64,000 nucleotides of DNA from Apodemus sylvaticus (GCF_947179515.1 NC_067495.1:22191470-22255469), one strand, 5' to 3'; counted from the stretch's first letter, positions 1 to 12,082 are shown. The notes: a model not told the origin generated them from the sequence alone. Made by a program: numbers and translations.

Positions 1-719
1 TATTTGATTATTATTGCTATATACACATATAAGTATGAATATGTATATATACAAATACATGAATGCACTTTGATGAGTCTGAAAAAGTAAACAAATTGTC
101 TCTATAAACATGATTATTAGGGAAAGATGTATTTATAAGCACTCAAACCTCTAGTCATCTGAGAGGCATTATGCATATCTGTCCAGAATCATTTTTTGAG
201 ATATTTTTCTTACACTAAATCAATCTTTTAACAAATCGATACATAATAAATAACATACAGATAGATGAGTCTTCTGCTTATGTTTCGAAAATAAATGTAC
301 CAGCCTCATGAAATTCAATGGGGAATTACATTTGATCCTATTTTCAAAGACTTTACATTCTAATTGGAAAAGATGGAGCCTTGGAACCAATATGCAAAAT
401 ACTGTGTAAAAACCCCTTCAAAGATTACTGATAAAATATTTTGGCTTGGAGAAAAGAGACATGATTCTGGTACAGAAAGCAAAACAAATATGTACAAGTG
501 AAGTGGCACTAAACTTGTGCCTACTTTTATGGCAGTCCTAACAAAATGGTGCTTTTGTGGGCCACTGTGAGGGTGATTAAAATCTACAGTATTAGAAACA
601 GCATACAAAATTCAATTCAGAGGACAGGGATGCAGCACCCCTGGATGTAGAAGTCTTTAAACTTCTAGTTCTTTCCAGTTTCATCTGTTGTATATGTTTG
701 GCTTCTATCTCAAAAATAA
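1..719. other. Mid1 intron sequence, no recognised feature
   Basis: AT-rich single-copy-looking sequence. I see no exon, SINE or long repeat here. It belongs to the intron following coding exon 2. Confidence 0.6.
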
Positions 720-1936
720 AAGAATTTCTGGGGAATCAGCATCCCAGACCTCAAGAAGTACTACAGAGCAATCATGATAAAAACTCCATGGTGCTGGTAC
801 AGAGACAAGCAAGTAGATCAATGGAATTGAACTGAAAACCCAGAAATGAACCCACACACCTATCTATGGTCACTTGATCTTTGACAAAGGAGCTAAAACC
901 ATCTAGTGGAAAACAGCATTTTCAACAAACGGTGCTGGTTCAACTGGAGGCTAGCATGCAGAAGAACGCAAATCCATCCATTCTTATCTCCTTGTACAAA
1001 GCTCAAGTCCAAGTGGATCGAGGACCTCCACACAAAACCATATATACTGAAACAAATAGAAGAGAAAGAGGGGAAGACCCTTGAGGACATGGGCACAGGG
1101 GAAAAGTTCCTGAACAGAAAACCAATAGCTTATACTCTAAGATCAAGAATTGACAAATGGGACCTCATAAAATCACAAAGCTTCTATAAAGCAAAGGATA
1201 CTGTCAATAGCACAAAACAGCAACCAACAGATTGAGAAAAATCTTTACCAATCTTACATCTGATAGAAGGCTAATATCCAATACATACAAAGCACGCAAG
1301 AAGTTAGACTCCAGAGAACCAAATAACCCTATTAAAAAAATGGTGTACAGAGCTAAAAAAAAAAAAAAAAAATAATTCTCAACTGAGGAATACGGAATGG
1401 CTGAGAAGCACCTAAAGTAATGTACAACATCCTTAGTTATCACAGAAATGCAAATCAAAACAACCCTGAGCATGATATAGCTGTCTCCTGAGAGGCTCTG
1501 CCAGCGCCTGACAAATACAGAAGTGGATGCTCACAGTCATCCATTGGACAGAGCAGAGTCTCCAATGGAGGAGCTAGAGAAAGGACCCAAGTAGCTGAAG
1601 GGGTTTGCAATGCCATAGATGGAACAATAATATGAGACAACCAGTATTCTCAGAGCTCCCAGGGACAAAACCACCAACCAGAGTGCACATGGAGGGACCC
1701 ATGGCTCCAGCTGCATATGCAGCAGAGGATGGCCTCATTGAACAGCAGTGAGACGAGAGGCCCTTGGTCCTGTGAAGGCTCACTGCCCCAGTGTAGGGGA
1801 ATGCCAGGACAGGGAAGCAGGAGTGGGTGGGTTAGTGAGCAGGGGGAGGGGAGATGGGATAGGGGGGTTCCAGAGGGGAAAGTAGGAAAGGGCATAACAT
1901 TTGAAATGTAAATAAAGAAAACATCTAATAAAAATA
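720..1936 (+). mobile_element. L1 retrotransposon 3' relic (Lx-like), internally deleted
   Basis: Sense-strand L1 ORF2 3' sequence begins at about 720 (ggaatcagcatcccagacct) and aligns with the L1 at 25257 onward. Near 1468 the ORF2 text jumps directly to the L1 3' UTR (catgatatagctgtctcctg), so the C-terminal part of ORF2 is deleted. The relic ends in the usual tail (ttgaaatgtaaataaagaaa followed by A-rich sequence). The frame is broken by stops. No clear target-site duplication was found. Confidence 0.9.
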
Positions 1937-1962
1937 GTTAACATTAAGAAAGTTTTTCTTTG

Positions 1963-2137
1963 TAAAATATTTATTTATGTATTATTATTTGAGATTGTGT
2001 ATATGTGTATGTGAGCATTGTGAGGGTATCTATGGAGGCCAGAAGAGGGTGTCAGATCTCAGGAGCTGGAGTTCCAAGAGATTACAAAACACCTGAGTTG
2101 GAAAGTGTTCATAAGAATTGAGTCATCTGTCTAGCCC
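1963..2137 (-). mobile_element. B2/B3-type SINE, degenerate
   Basis: Contains the reverse-oriented hallmarks ggaggccagaagagggtgtc and, at the tRNA-derived end, tgtctagcccc. It is about 115 bases beyond the donor of Mid1 coding exon 2. Confidence 0.8.
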
Positions 2138-2220
2138 CAAGAAAAATTTCTCCTTTAAAATATAGAATTGAGTGGATAGAAAAAGTTCAAGCTAGCTCTT
2201 TTTATCTGAAATAAATGAAA

Positions 2221-2243
2221 GTCCGTATCATGGAGGTACGGAC
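2221..2243 (-). other. 7-bp stem, 9-nt loop hairpin 12 bases past a Mid1 donor site
   Basis: GTCCGTA at 2221-2227 is the perfect reverse complement of TACGGAC at 2237-2243, with a 9-base loop. In the Mid1 pre-mRNA it occupies intron positions +12 to +34 after coding exon 2, next to the 5' splice site. Confidence 0.6.
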
Positions 2244-2254
2244 TGAATACTCAC

Positions 2255-2350
2255 TTCAACATGTTGACAAGTTTGGATGAGTTTAGCCAAAAGAGTCTCC
2301 AGTTCTGTGTTTCTCTTAATAAGATTGGTGAGATTACTCTCCAGGTTTTG
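2255..2350 (-). CDS. Mid1: Mid1 second coding exon, residues 221-252 (start of coiled coil)
   Basis: The reverse complement of these 96 bases reads without a stop as 32 residues, from QNLESNLTNLIKR to LAKLIQTCQHVE. This is the sequence I know follows YDKLK in Midline-1, at the start of the coiled coil that mediates dimerisation. The acceptor is a polypyrimidine tract ending aaacag (ag at 2352-2351). The donor is GAA/gtgagt (gt at 2254-2253). Both boundaries are in phase 0, so it joins directly to residue 220 of the exon at 48011-48670, and its loss would keep the frame. It sits 45,660 bases downstream of that exon in the direction of transcription. The next exon (residues from 253) is not in the window. 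Confidence 0.97.
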
Positions 2351-3489
2351 CTGTTTAAAAAAAGAAAGAAATGTTATTCTGCATACTTTTCTATTTTAGT
2401 ATATACAAAGTTATTAATCCTCAGAAAAGTGATAGATTTTTCAGAGGTATTAGTGCTATTAATTCCTTTTCAGGTACTAATAATTTAAACTAGAATTTCA
2501 AAAGTCATATTTCAGAGATTCTTCTAGAAATATTAAATTATTATGTTTCTATTCATGCTTACTGTGTTACCTCAATTACATTTAATTAAATATTTAATAA
2601 GTTCTGGATAGATTCAGAACTTGGGAGAAAGTAAATCATTGCCTGAGTTAGAAATGATAATGATACATGGCCTAATTTCAGCATTTTGAGATTTACCAAC
2701 TTATAATTATGATGAAGTTAATCTTCTCAAAGCAAGTTTGAATTGACCAGATATGGTTAAAAATATCGCAACTTAAACTCCATTCATATGGAGTTCTTGT
2801 CACACATATGACACATACATATCTCATACATCTCAGTCATAATATAGGTTGTCCTTTGTTCTATGTCTCTTGCTATATGTGCAAAAGTCCTTGAATATTA
2901 TATTCACATAATTAGGTATCTTAATATGGGAACATTCCTTAAGAACATCAAATTTAAAGTTTCCTGGAATAAATATTTAATCAAATTTTGACGACGATAA
3001 CCATGTGCTCTGAGTCAGAGTCATTAAAATCTCTCCATTCCTCCTTGTTCCATGTGTTCTCCATTTAAACTGTCAATTCACCTATTATACATATTCACAA
3101 ATATGTATTATTAAGAGTTTAGTAAATAAATGTCAGAGTCTGGGACAGATGCTAGAGACATAAAAAATAAAAAGCCCCATTTCCCGTTTACTGGAGGAGA
3201 GGGGGAGTAGAGATGAAGGATGGGGAAGAGGTGATGGCTACCTAGAGGTATCCACGATGTTGAAATCTTTCAGCTGAGGACAGGAGTGCAGAGATGGAGT
3301 TTTTGTTTCATAACCGAGTGAAGTGCTTAGAAGATGAGACACAGGTGGACCCAATCATGGAGGGATGATATGACAAGATCAAGGAGGAATGAATGGAATG
3401 AAACACACAGCCAAAACATGGGATAATGGGAGATTTCATGCACAAGATATAAAAGACTAGATTTGAAATGCCATCTAGCATAGAAGACA
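2351..3489. other. Unique intron sequence
   Basis: AT-rich sequence with no SINE, L1 or open frame that I recognise, apart from the polypyrimidine tract of the exon acceptor next to 2351. Confidence 0.5.
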
Positions 3490-3580
3490 TAGGGATTGCA
3501 GTTGTGGCTTAGTGGTAGAGCACTTGCCTAGCAAGGCACTGGACTCAATCAAACCAAAGAAAAACAAAAAACAACAAATC
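3490..3580 (+). mobile_element. ID SINE (tRNA-Ala/BC1-derived)
   Basis: The segment ttgtggcttagtggtagagc followed by acttgcctagcaaggc is the ID head carrying the Pol III A-box region. An A/C-rich tail follows. The copy is diverged. Confidence 0.85.
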
Positions 3581-3784
3581 CATTTCACCTTGGAATTTAT
3601 GAAAAAAATTTAACCTGTTTTCCTAAACTTTTCACATAAAAAGGCATATTGAGAGAGAGAGAATTACTTTCAACTTACGCTTAATGAGTGTGCCAGAAGT
3701 AGAGATCTGCTTTTTAATGAATTCAATTAATTAAAATGGCATTTATCTTATTGCTTAAGCTTGGGGATTTTTATTTATTAGTTT

Positions 3785-3896
3785 GTTTGAAATACAGACT
3801 TGCTTTGTAGCCCAGGCAGTCTTCAAACTCCCTCCCCCTAACTTAGCATCTCACAGGCTTTGACTACAAGTGTGAACCAATATACCAAGCTTGCAT
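3785..3896 (-). mobile_element. B1 SINE, degenerate
   Basis: Reverse-oriented B1 words are visible (tgctttgtagcccaggcagt; later a degraded gattacaagtgtgaaccaa). It is diverged, so it is an old copy. Confidence 0.7.
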
Positions 3897-5440
3897 AGTG
3901 ATTTTTATAATGAACACATATTTGACTCCAGTTGGTTCTTCATCATGTAACCTTTTCTTGTTAAAATATTTCTGTTTCTTTTCCAAGAATGCAACTCCCC
4001 TAATAATTCTGAGAAAGTTAAAACATACTTATTCTTAACCTCTTTTGGGAAAGAAAAGGCCCATATTTCCTGGTATTTACTTAGGATTTCCCAAGTATCC
4101 GAGTTTAACTCGTGTCTTGTAATTTTTGTCTGACAGTTCATCTGCTATGAACTTTGTTCTCTGTGCTGTGATTTGGGTATTAATATAGCCTAGCCAGGGG
4201 AGGTGCATACTATAAGGTTAGGACTTGTTCTTTTCCCAAAGAGGGTAGCTCTCACAAGACACCTATGTTAAAGTGAGGCACAAATCCTGCTTTGGCTCAG
4301 TGCCTCATTTCCTTCCATGTGACTTCCATGTCTGGCTTCAATTCCAGAGAAGGTGTGAGGTGTCCTGTGAGCCAAGTGTGTTCATGAGGAATTTTTGCTT
4401 TCAGCTGTGTGAGGCTTGGCTTTTTCCATAAGAAGTGGACACCACTATGAGTGTTCCCTGTATCCTCACTGTTCTTCATCCCCACTTCCTGGGAGCAGTC
4501 AAGTTTCTGTCTCCCCTCACCATTCCTCTCATTCAGTCTCAGGACATTGATAATATTCCCCTAATGGTTAAACTTGGTTATATAAACTTGAAGACAGAGA
4601 GTAAGTCCAACAGCAGTTCAGATACAACCTAATTGTTTTCTACTACTTGTATTTCTACTATTTGGAGTAAATGAATGGAACACAGAATGACTTTAGAATC
4701 AGAGACTCAGTCTTGAGATTAGACATTCTATTACTTAGTGTCTTTGGTTTAGATATGACTATCGTAAGTTAATTTGTCAGCATTTTTTTAGTGTGTTAAT
4801 TTTAAAGAATCCTTTTAGTTTTCTTCTTGGCTGACCATTCGTGGCAGGAAATTTCTAGGGAAATACATCATCTAACTGTTTGCAGTTCAATTGTCATAAG
4901 TATGGCTTTTCTAAATCTAGTCAGCAAGAAAACCAAACAAACATGATCCAACACATTCAGATTTTACAAACATCTGCTTGCTCCCCCGCCTATTATTAAG
5001 TAGAACTCATGCATAAAATCTGTTTTTAATCAACTGATACAAAAACTAAAGCCTGTGGTTTAAGCACTTTGACCAACCTAGGTCCTTTGGGGTTATTTGA
5101 ATTTAAAAAGTAGAAAGTGTTAGTGAGGTTCACAAAGAATTATTGAGGTAGTTAGAAATACAATAAAGGGAAATTCAGCAGGGAGAAAGCTTTTTTTTCT
5201 AGTAGTACCAAAGGGGTTGACAACACTTTTGAGAGAACAAGGGCAATGGAATAGTAACAAAATCCAGTTTTCACTATGCCATGCATCTGTAAGCCTCTAC
5301 TAAAAGGACTTCCCTGGATGTTTTTTTTTCTTGAATTTATCTCTGCCAATATCATCCTGTGTGGTAGTGAGAGCTCTTTAACCTCCTAAGTTTGACTGTG
5401 CTTTGTTGGGAGAAGAAAACACTTTTCAATGGAAGAGTCT
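3897..5440. other. Unique intron sequence
   Basis: No repeat, RNA gene or plausible exon recognised. The short open frames here lack splice-site context and similarity to known proteins. Confidence 0.5.
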
Positions 5441-5532
5441 TGAAACTACAGAACTTGAGAGGTGAAGGCAGTAGTTCAAGGTCATACTTAGCTGCGTGAA
5501 TCCCTGACTCAAAACAAAACAAAGCAAAACTT
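5441..5532 (+). mobile_element. B1-like SINE right-hand fragment
   Basis: gtagttcaaggtcatactta and the tail ccctgactcaaaacaaaaca match the 3' half of B1 in sense orientation. Confidence 0.6.
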
Positions 5533-7008
5533 ACCTATGTAATGCCTACTTCTTTTTGTATATTTAATAGTCTATAGAATACAAAAAATTAGTTTGACTT
5601 TTCTGTTGCCACCTTAAAACCACCAATATTTTTTCATGTTCTGGTCCAAGTTTTAGAGAAACCCAAACTATAAATGAACATTTATGATCATGAAGGGGTG
5701 TGAGCTACCATTCTGAATGAGCAAATCAGTAGATATATCTTTAGTTCAATTTCTTACACATAGTACGCGGATAATGGTCAACCCATATATCTATGTCATC
5801 ACCAAGGTCATATAAAAAAGGGAATATAGACAGTAGAAAGCTACAGTTGCAGATTGAAGGAAAAAAATCATTCAGCCTGTTCTTATAGCAATACTGCAAT
5901 AATAATGCTCCAGGGGCATTATTTACAAGTTTGCTGATGATTTTTTTCTTTTTTGCATGCATCTGTAATCCTCTGTATCAGGTTATTTCTGGACCCAAAC
6001 TATGGTGTTGGGGAAACCCAAGAGAAACTGATGCCCAGAGAATCAGTTCTCTATCAGAGAATACATGCAATTACTAGAGAAATGTTACAGTTCCCTTATA
6101 TTCTGTATGGGACCACTCTGAACTTCAGTTTATAAAAACTCCCCTAAGGCCTTATTGGTTTGGAATGTATGGATTCATGGCAATAGCATGCTCATTAACA
6201 TGTCCTCTTTCCTCTCTTCCTTGTGCTTTGTGGATCATATCCCAGTTCAGACTTGGTCAGAGTCTGCTTCTGGGAAACTGAACTACAACTGTTTCTGTGG
6301 ACATCCCAATACATTTTTATAGTATTCCTTTTGATGAGGAAGATTGGGTTGATAATTCTGTGCTTTGAAAAGGTATCTGCAAATCGACTCTTTTCCCCTC
6401 AAATAATGTCTAGTTTTTCTGTTTTTTTAAAGGTCCCATAGCCTCGAAAGTCCATGTTCGAGAGTGACACTATTAACAAAAATCTAATGTGAGGCACACA
6501 TCTGAGTCACCTTTTAAAATTCCTAGTAGTTAAGGCTTTAAACCTAAATTTAATGACATTGTTTCAGACTATCACCAATATAGAAGCATTGATGGAATGT
6601 TTTATACTATGTTTTCCTTCTATTTGCTAAGTCTTTAGCACATTAACTCACATGTCAGTTACATTTCAAGTGCACCACAGCAACATAAAGTTAGTGATTA
6701 ATAATAATGGACAGTACAGTACTGCACTTTCAAAAGACATTTGCAGTAAAGAGCCACATAGAACTCATATTGGCTTTACATGGTCTGTGACAATGACTCA
6801 GCTCTGTTGTTTCATCATTAACACAGCCACAGACAGAGAACATAAAAATGAGTGAAAAGCACACTATTGTCCTTTAATAAAGCTTCATTTACAAAACAGG
6901 CAATAAATGAGATTTCACCTGTAACTCTTGCTTGCCAAAGCTTGGTACAAACTGTACAATGTAAAAAATAAAATAAAATGTCACCATTTTTCTGAGTTAT
7001 TAGTTTGT

Positions 7009-7010
<2 letters not shown>
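5533..7010. other. Unique intron sequence
   Basis: Nothing recognised beyond short A-rich and T-rich runs. Confidence 0.5.

Positions 7011-7055
<45 letters not shown>
7011..7055. repeat. (AC)n microsatellite
   Basis: Uninterrupted AC dinucleotide, about 22 copies. Confidence 0.98.
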
Positions 7056-7058
<3 letters not shown>

Positions 7059-7999
7059 CTTATCACCCCATTTCAAATACTAATACTTGTTTCCACCCTT
7101 TTGTGAAAGAATACAGACTCAGGCACATAGGCCTCAGGAGGAATTCTTTGTAGAAAGGATAGAAATAAGTTCTTTGTTACTTATGGCTGACTAACTTAAC
7201 TTGACAGAACTCAAAACAATCTGAGGGAAATTCAACATCACTGTAACCTGTATACATTTTACTCTTAAAAACATACTGATTAAGCTCCCAACGCCTAGCA
7301 TGGACATTCAGATCCCAGCTCTAAGACATCCAAGAAGTCCTTTCCTACTCTGTGGTTCACTTTCCTCATGAACCTGCTAACGTAAAAAACAGGAAGAAAT
7401 GGATGTGAGCCCACAAGAGAAAACCTGGCACAAAGTATCCTAGGAGTCCTGGGTATACAGAATAAACAACTTTTGTTCAAATTTAGACCTTTATTAGTAT
7501 TATAAAAGCTTAATTTTGCTTTACTTTCTAATGTAAATGGTTAAGGTTTTGAAGAGTCTTAACTGTTTCTCCTACTCCCCCAACTCTCTCACTCTGTTTC
7601 TGCCATCCCATGACAGTGTTGTGTGGTCCCCAGCTTGATCTTCAGGCTGAGCACAGGCACATGTTCTTCCCCATGTCTAGAGTGCTTATATATAGCAGGA
7701 AATAATCACTTTTTAAAAGAGAGAGAAACAAAACCATAGTATGCATCAAGTACCTACCATACACTCATCTTTGCTTATTCCTTCCCTATCATACATCTTC
7801 AAATAATCACAGGGGAACATTTAGCATGAATAAGTGAATATTCACTGGATATCCTTTATGAAATCTAATGTAGTAACTTAAATCAAAGAAAGTTGCTCCT
7901 AGGGTTAATTCATAACCTTTCTTCAGTGAGTTTTTTACAGTACTGGCAATTCTATGAGAGGAAAGAACCTGCTAACAGTCACTGTTGAGAAGGATAAGT
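7056..7999. other. Unique intron sequence
   Basis: No recognised feature. Confidence 0.5.
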
Positions 8000-8386
8000 G
8001 CTATGGTTTGTGTATGGTTTGACTGTTCCATAAGGATCCATTTTCATTTAAAAACGTGGCCTTGAGGGTGGTCCTACTGGAAAGTTGTAGAAAGATACTT
8101 TATGGGTAGTACCTTGAGATCACTTGGTAACACACCTTAGAAGGTCATTTTCATGAGATTTCATGTGATCCATTGGTGGTTCTCTCAAGAGGACTGTTAT
8201 GTAAAAGGCTGAGTCCGAAGTTCCCCCAGTTCACTCCATCTCCTGGCTCAAGATGTGATTTCTTACTCCAGCAAACAATTCCACCATTGCCTTCTACCAT
8301 TGCTACGAGACCTTCAGTAGAACTCAGCCAACATGGGTACCATGACCTTGAATCTGTAGAACTCTGAACTAAACAAACATTTCCTT
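8000..8386 (+). mobile_element. LTR-like relic (MaLR-type, tentative)
   Basis: The sequence opens with gctatggtttgtgtatggtt and closes with ctctgaactaaacaaacatt, the layout of mammalian MaLR-class solo LTRs (a ctatggtttg start and a ctgagctaaataaac polyadenylation end). It is heavily diverged, with no internal coding region. It could be another LTR class. Confidence 0.45.
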
Positions 8387-8392
8387 CACTCA

Positions 8393-8498
8393 GAATCAGG
8401 GAGTAAAGAAAGGCAGGAAGATTTTAAGTTCATGCCAGACCAGACTACATAGAGAGCTACTGTCTAACAAAATTTCATATATATATATATATATATAT
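8393..8498 (+). repeat. B1 remnant with (AT)n tail
   Basis: A degraded B1 (ggcaggaagattttaagttc, then a tail like tactgtctaacaaaa) runs into AT dinucleotide at 8477-8498. Confidence 0.6.
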
Positions 8499-10155
8499 GA
8501 AAACCAGTAAAGCTTTTATTTTTGTAAAGTGTTAACTGGTACTTGTATTTCATTATAGTTCAAACAAGCTGACCAATACCATAAGGTTTTACTGAGTGTA
8601 CTAGTACTCCAGGCATTCCAATGCTAGCCTCCAAACACTATCACCAAAGAGGAATACAAACAGTTCAGGATGGTACCTATAAATATGATGATGTAAGTGG
8701 TTATTTTGACTCTTATATTAACCAAAAATTTAATACAGGCTAAATTCTGAAAGATAAAGTTACAAAAGGTGTGCAGCATACATTCTTTATGCATAAAGGT
8801 GATTTATTTTTTCCTATTATCCTAGTTTTTAATGTATGTATTTATAATTCATTTTCATGGAGTCATAGTTAACCTATTATATGGTACATACTTAGTGAGG
8901 TTTATTTGAGTTGATAATTGAACAATCTATGTTGAGACAGCTGATTTTTACACTAATTTGTGTGTAAGGCTTAAGTCATCAATGAGGACATCAACAGAGA
9001 ATAGTAAATCCAACTTAACAGATGATCTTTGTTCTTCTACCCAATCAAATAACAAGGTAAGCGGACAAATGCTCCTAATTTCAGACTTTGGAGACCTATA
9101 CCTAAGAGTCAAATTGCTAGGAATTAATGACTTGTCATTGAACTCTACTACTAAAACGTAGGGCTGAAATAAGAGATTTCAGCAATTCCTTTCGGGTTTT
9201 CCCAGGCCTTAAAGAATGTTTGTTCTTATTCTGAAGTCAATACTTCATTTAAAGTATAATATTAGGTCTGGATACCTTTCAAGGCAAACACAGATCTGGC
9301 TTGTTTCATTCTACAGCATTCCGAGAGACATTCAGCAACTGTGTTCATAGGCCTGACACCTAATACCACCACTCAAATGCCATCAGGATACAGACACATT
9401 GAGTGCCACAACCCATATATTTTCTTCTAAGGAACGTTAATCACAATCCTTAATATGAAAACACACTTGTATTAACACATGCCACCTGCATAAAAGCATA
9501 AATTCTTTATATGTAACTGAACTCTTAAGATGTTTTAATTACATTGCAAGACTCTGAGGGTATCTTCAGGCACGACTCCCAAAAGACTGCAAATACATGT
9601 GATTGGTGTTGGTTTAATTTTTAATGCTTTTTTTTATTAGTTATGATGGTTACTATTTCCAAGTGCCCTGGGAAAGCAGGCTGCCCAGGGAACTTCAAAA
9701 CCTAATAAAACACAATCTGCATACAAATTCAAGTCTAGTGTTCCATGGACTACAATTTAAGTAATCTTGATATGTGATCTTGTATTTACCTTGTCGGGTT
9801 TTATTTGAAATTTCTATATTAACACCACAAAATCAGTTCTATATATTTATAAAGTACATCATCAGGAGTTTAATGTTTATTTTTCTAATCTGGTAGTCAA
9901 TAATATACAGAGAACAATCTTTAAATACTGTCTTATGGTCTTAAATGTACTTTCAAATTTTAATGGAGGTAAACAAATATCACTGTACAGCTATATTCAT
10001 TTAGTTATAATTTTAGTAGATTCAATGCTGAGTTATTTCTAGGTATTAGAGATGTGAGTGGCCTTTTTTATTCACTCCTTATTTCTAGTTCCATTTCTCC
10101 CTCTATAAGAGGTGAGAAACTGACTAATAAATGCACTTAGGTCTTTTGCCCCAGT
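8499..10155. other. Unique intron sequence
   Basis: AT-rich, no recognised repeats or exons. Confidence 0.5.
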
Positions 10156-10226
10156 TCCAGAAATGGAAAACAGTACCTTGCACAAGCCAGGCAAGTGTTC
10201 TACCATCCAAATTCCCAGCCCTACAC
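10156..10226 (-). mobile_element. ID-like SINE fragment
   Basis: aagccaggcaagtgttctac followed by catccaaattcccagcccta is the reverse of a degraded ID head. Confidence 0.55.
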
Positions 10227-10545
10227 TTGTCTGTTCCTAGAATCACTACTGATTGAAGTTATTCTAACAAAGAATCTTTGAACATCTCTAACTTAAATAT
10301 AATGGCTAAAGTTGAAAGCTTTATGCCTGGAGAGAAATGTTAACAAGAATATGACTATAATTTCAGCAGAACACATTAAGAAGCATTTTATAAGATTACA
10401 CAGCATAGGTTTTTCTGGCATGAATGCTGTAATTTTGCAGTTTTCCTGGTGCTCTCTTTGCCTCAGCACTGCACTGGAGGCAGTAATAACCGATCATGAG
10501 AGAAAATTTACTTTGCCAATTAAGAATCATATGGTTCAGAAAATA
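10227..10545. other. Unique intron sequence
   Basis: No recognised feature. It leads directly into the CTGT-rich array. Confidence 0.5.
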
Positions 10546-11113
10546 CTGTCTGTATGTCTGTATGTCTCTTCTGTCTGATTGACCATCTGTCTTGTCTGTC
10601 TGTTTCATTTGTCTGTCTGCCTGCCTATGTTTCACCTGTCTCTCTGTCTCCTATGTCTGTCTCTGTTTCATCTGTCTGTCTATATGGCCATCTGTCTCTA
10701 CTTACCTGTTTTATCTGTCTCTCTGTTTCATCTGTCCCTCTGTCTCCTCTGTTTCATCTGTCCTTCTGTCTGTCCATCTGTCTGTCTATATGACCACCTA
10801 TCTGCCTGCCTTATCTGTCACATCTGTCCTTCTGTCTGTCTGATTGTCCCCTCTGTCTGTCTGACAGTCTGCTAATCGGTTTCATCTATCTATCCATTCA
10901 TCTTTTTGTCTCCTCTGTTTGTCTATCCATCTGTCCATCCATCTGCCAGTATGTCTGTTTCATCTGTCTGTCTGTCTCTTCTGTCCATCTGTCCATCCAT
11001 CCACACATATGTCTGTCTGCTTGTATGTCTGTTTCATCTATATGTCTAATCTGTCCTTATGTCTCTCTGCTTGTTTCATCTGTTTGTATGTTGGTCTGTC
11101 TGCTCTGTCTCTC
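10546..11113. repeat. Degenerate (CTGT)n array with TTTCATCTGTC higher-order unit
   Basis: About 570 bases of imperfect CTGT/CTGC tetranucleotide repeat. It is punctuated by recurring tttcatctgtctgtc blocks and (CCAT)n patches such as tccatctgtccatccatc. Several overlapping open frames arise only from the repetition. Confidence 0.95.
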
Positions 11114-11122
11114 TATTTTTCC

Positions 11123-11124
<2 letters not shown>

Positions 11125-11169
<45 letters not shown>
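11125..11169. repeat. (CA)n microsatellite
   Basis: Uninterrupted CA dinucleotide adjoining the CTGT array. Confidence 0.98.
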
Positions 11170-11171
<2 letters not shown>

Positions 11172-11344
11172 CAATTCCTTTACAATTGTTGAAGTGAATA
11201 GCTTTCATACCATGATTATATACATGTACTTTAAACGAGAGGCTGATTGATGATCTATAGCCACATGCCACAGCTTTTCTCCTGCCTGATGTTCTGTGGC
11301 TTACCAGATATGAGATGATATTACATTTTGACATTTTTGCTCTT

Positions 11345-11432
11345 TGTTTTTTGATACAGTGTGGACTCAAACTTCTGCCTTTACCTCTTGCATATTGAAA
11401 TTAAAGACATGTACCATCACATACAATGCCTC
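11345..11432 (-). mobile_element. B1 remnant
   Basis: Reverse B1 words are present (gtggactcaaacttctgcct; attaaagacatgtaccatca), diverged and 5'-truncated. Confidence 0.6.
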
Positions 11433-11469
11433 TTAAAGTAGTTTATTTTTAATTTTAAAAAGTATGTTT

Positions 11470-11676
11470 TGTTATTTTATAGGTATTTTGGAGGCATGTA
11501 CATCTGTGTACTATCTTATGCAGTGTCTAAAGATAACAGAAGAGGACATCGGACTCCCTAGAACTGGAGCCACTATGACTGTGAGCCTGCATGTGGGTGC
11601 TGGGAATCAAGCCTATATCTTTTGTAAGAACAAAAACAAAGAGTATTCTTAACCTCTGAGCCATCTCTCCAGCCAC
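11470..11676 (-). mobile_element. B2/B3 SINE
   Basis: Reverse-oriented: gtgggtgctgggaatcaagc in the middle and ctgagccatctctccagcca at the tRNA-derived end. Confidence 0.9.
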
Positions 11677-12082
11677 TAGATATAGTTGCCCCCTCCCCAG
11701 CTTATCGTTCATTCACTTTTTATTCATTCATTCACTTTGTATTCTGATTAGAAATATGATTTTTAAATTAAAAATAAGAGTGAAATTTAGGGCATGTGTA
11801 AAATATAAGAAATTCATATTTTTGCTCCTATGGAATCTTAATAAAGCATACATGCTCCAATTCTTAAATGTCCTATCTATTGTTAATTTTGATAAACAGT
11901 GGCAGAATCTATGAAGAAAAATATATTTGCTATTTAAATATTTTGTGGAAATTGTTCTTTTTTTTGTTTTGTATGAGGAGTTCAAGTACATTTTTTCATT
12001 ATTTTATACAGAATATCTCTGCTGTTCCAAACTATTTAAAAGATTCAAGATAAAATTCAAACAACATTTTAAGCCCTAACTG
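11677..12082. other. Unique intron sequence
   Basis: AT-rich spacer between a B2/B3 and a B1 copy. Nothing else recognised. Confidence 0.5.

Noticed and set aside
1..2254. Search for the following Mid1 exon (coiled-coil residues from 253)
   Set aside because: I looked on the minus strand for the expected continuation and splice signals and found none.
3490..3580. Possible tRNA gene
   Set aside because: The tRNA-like head belongs to an ID SINE. There is no cloverleaf-complete tRNA here or elsewhere in the window.
10554..11250. Several Cys/Leu/Ser-rich open frames that look like a secreted or membrane protein
   Set aside because: All three frames of the CTGT repeat are open and give similar peptides, which is a repeat artefact.
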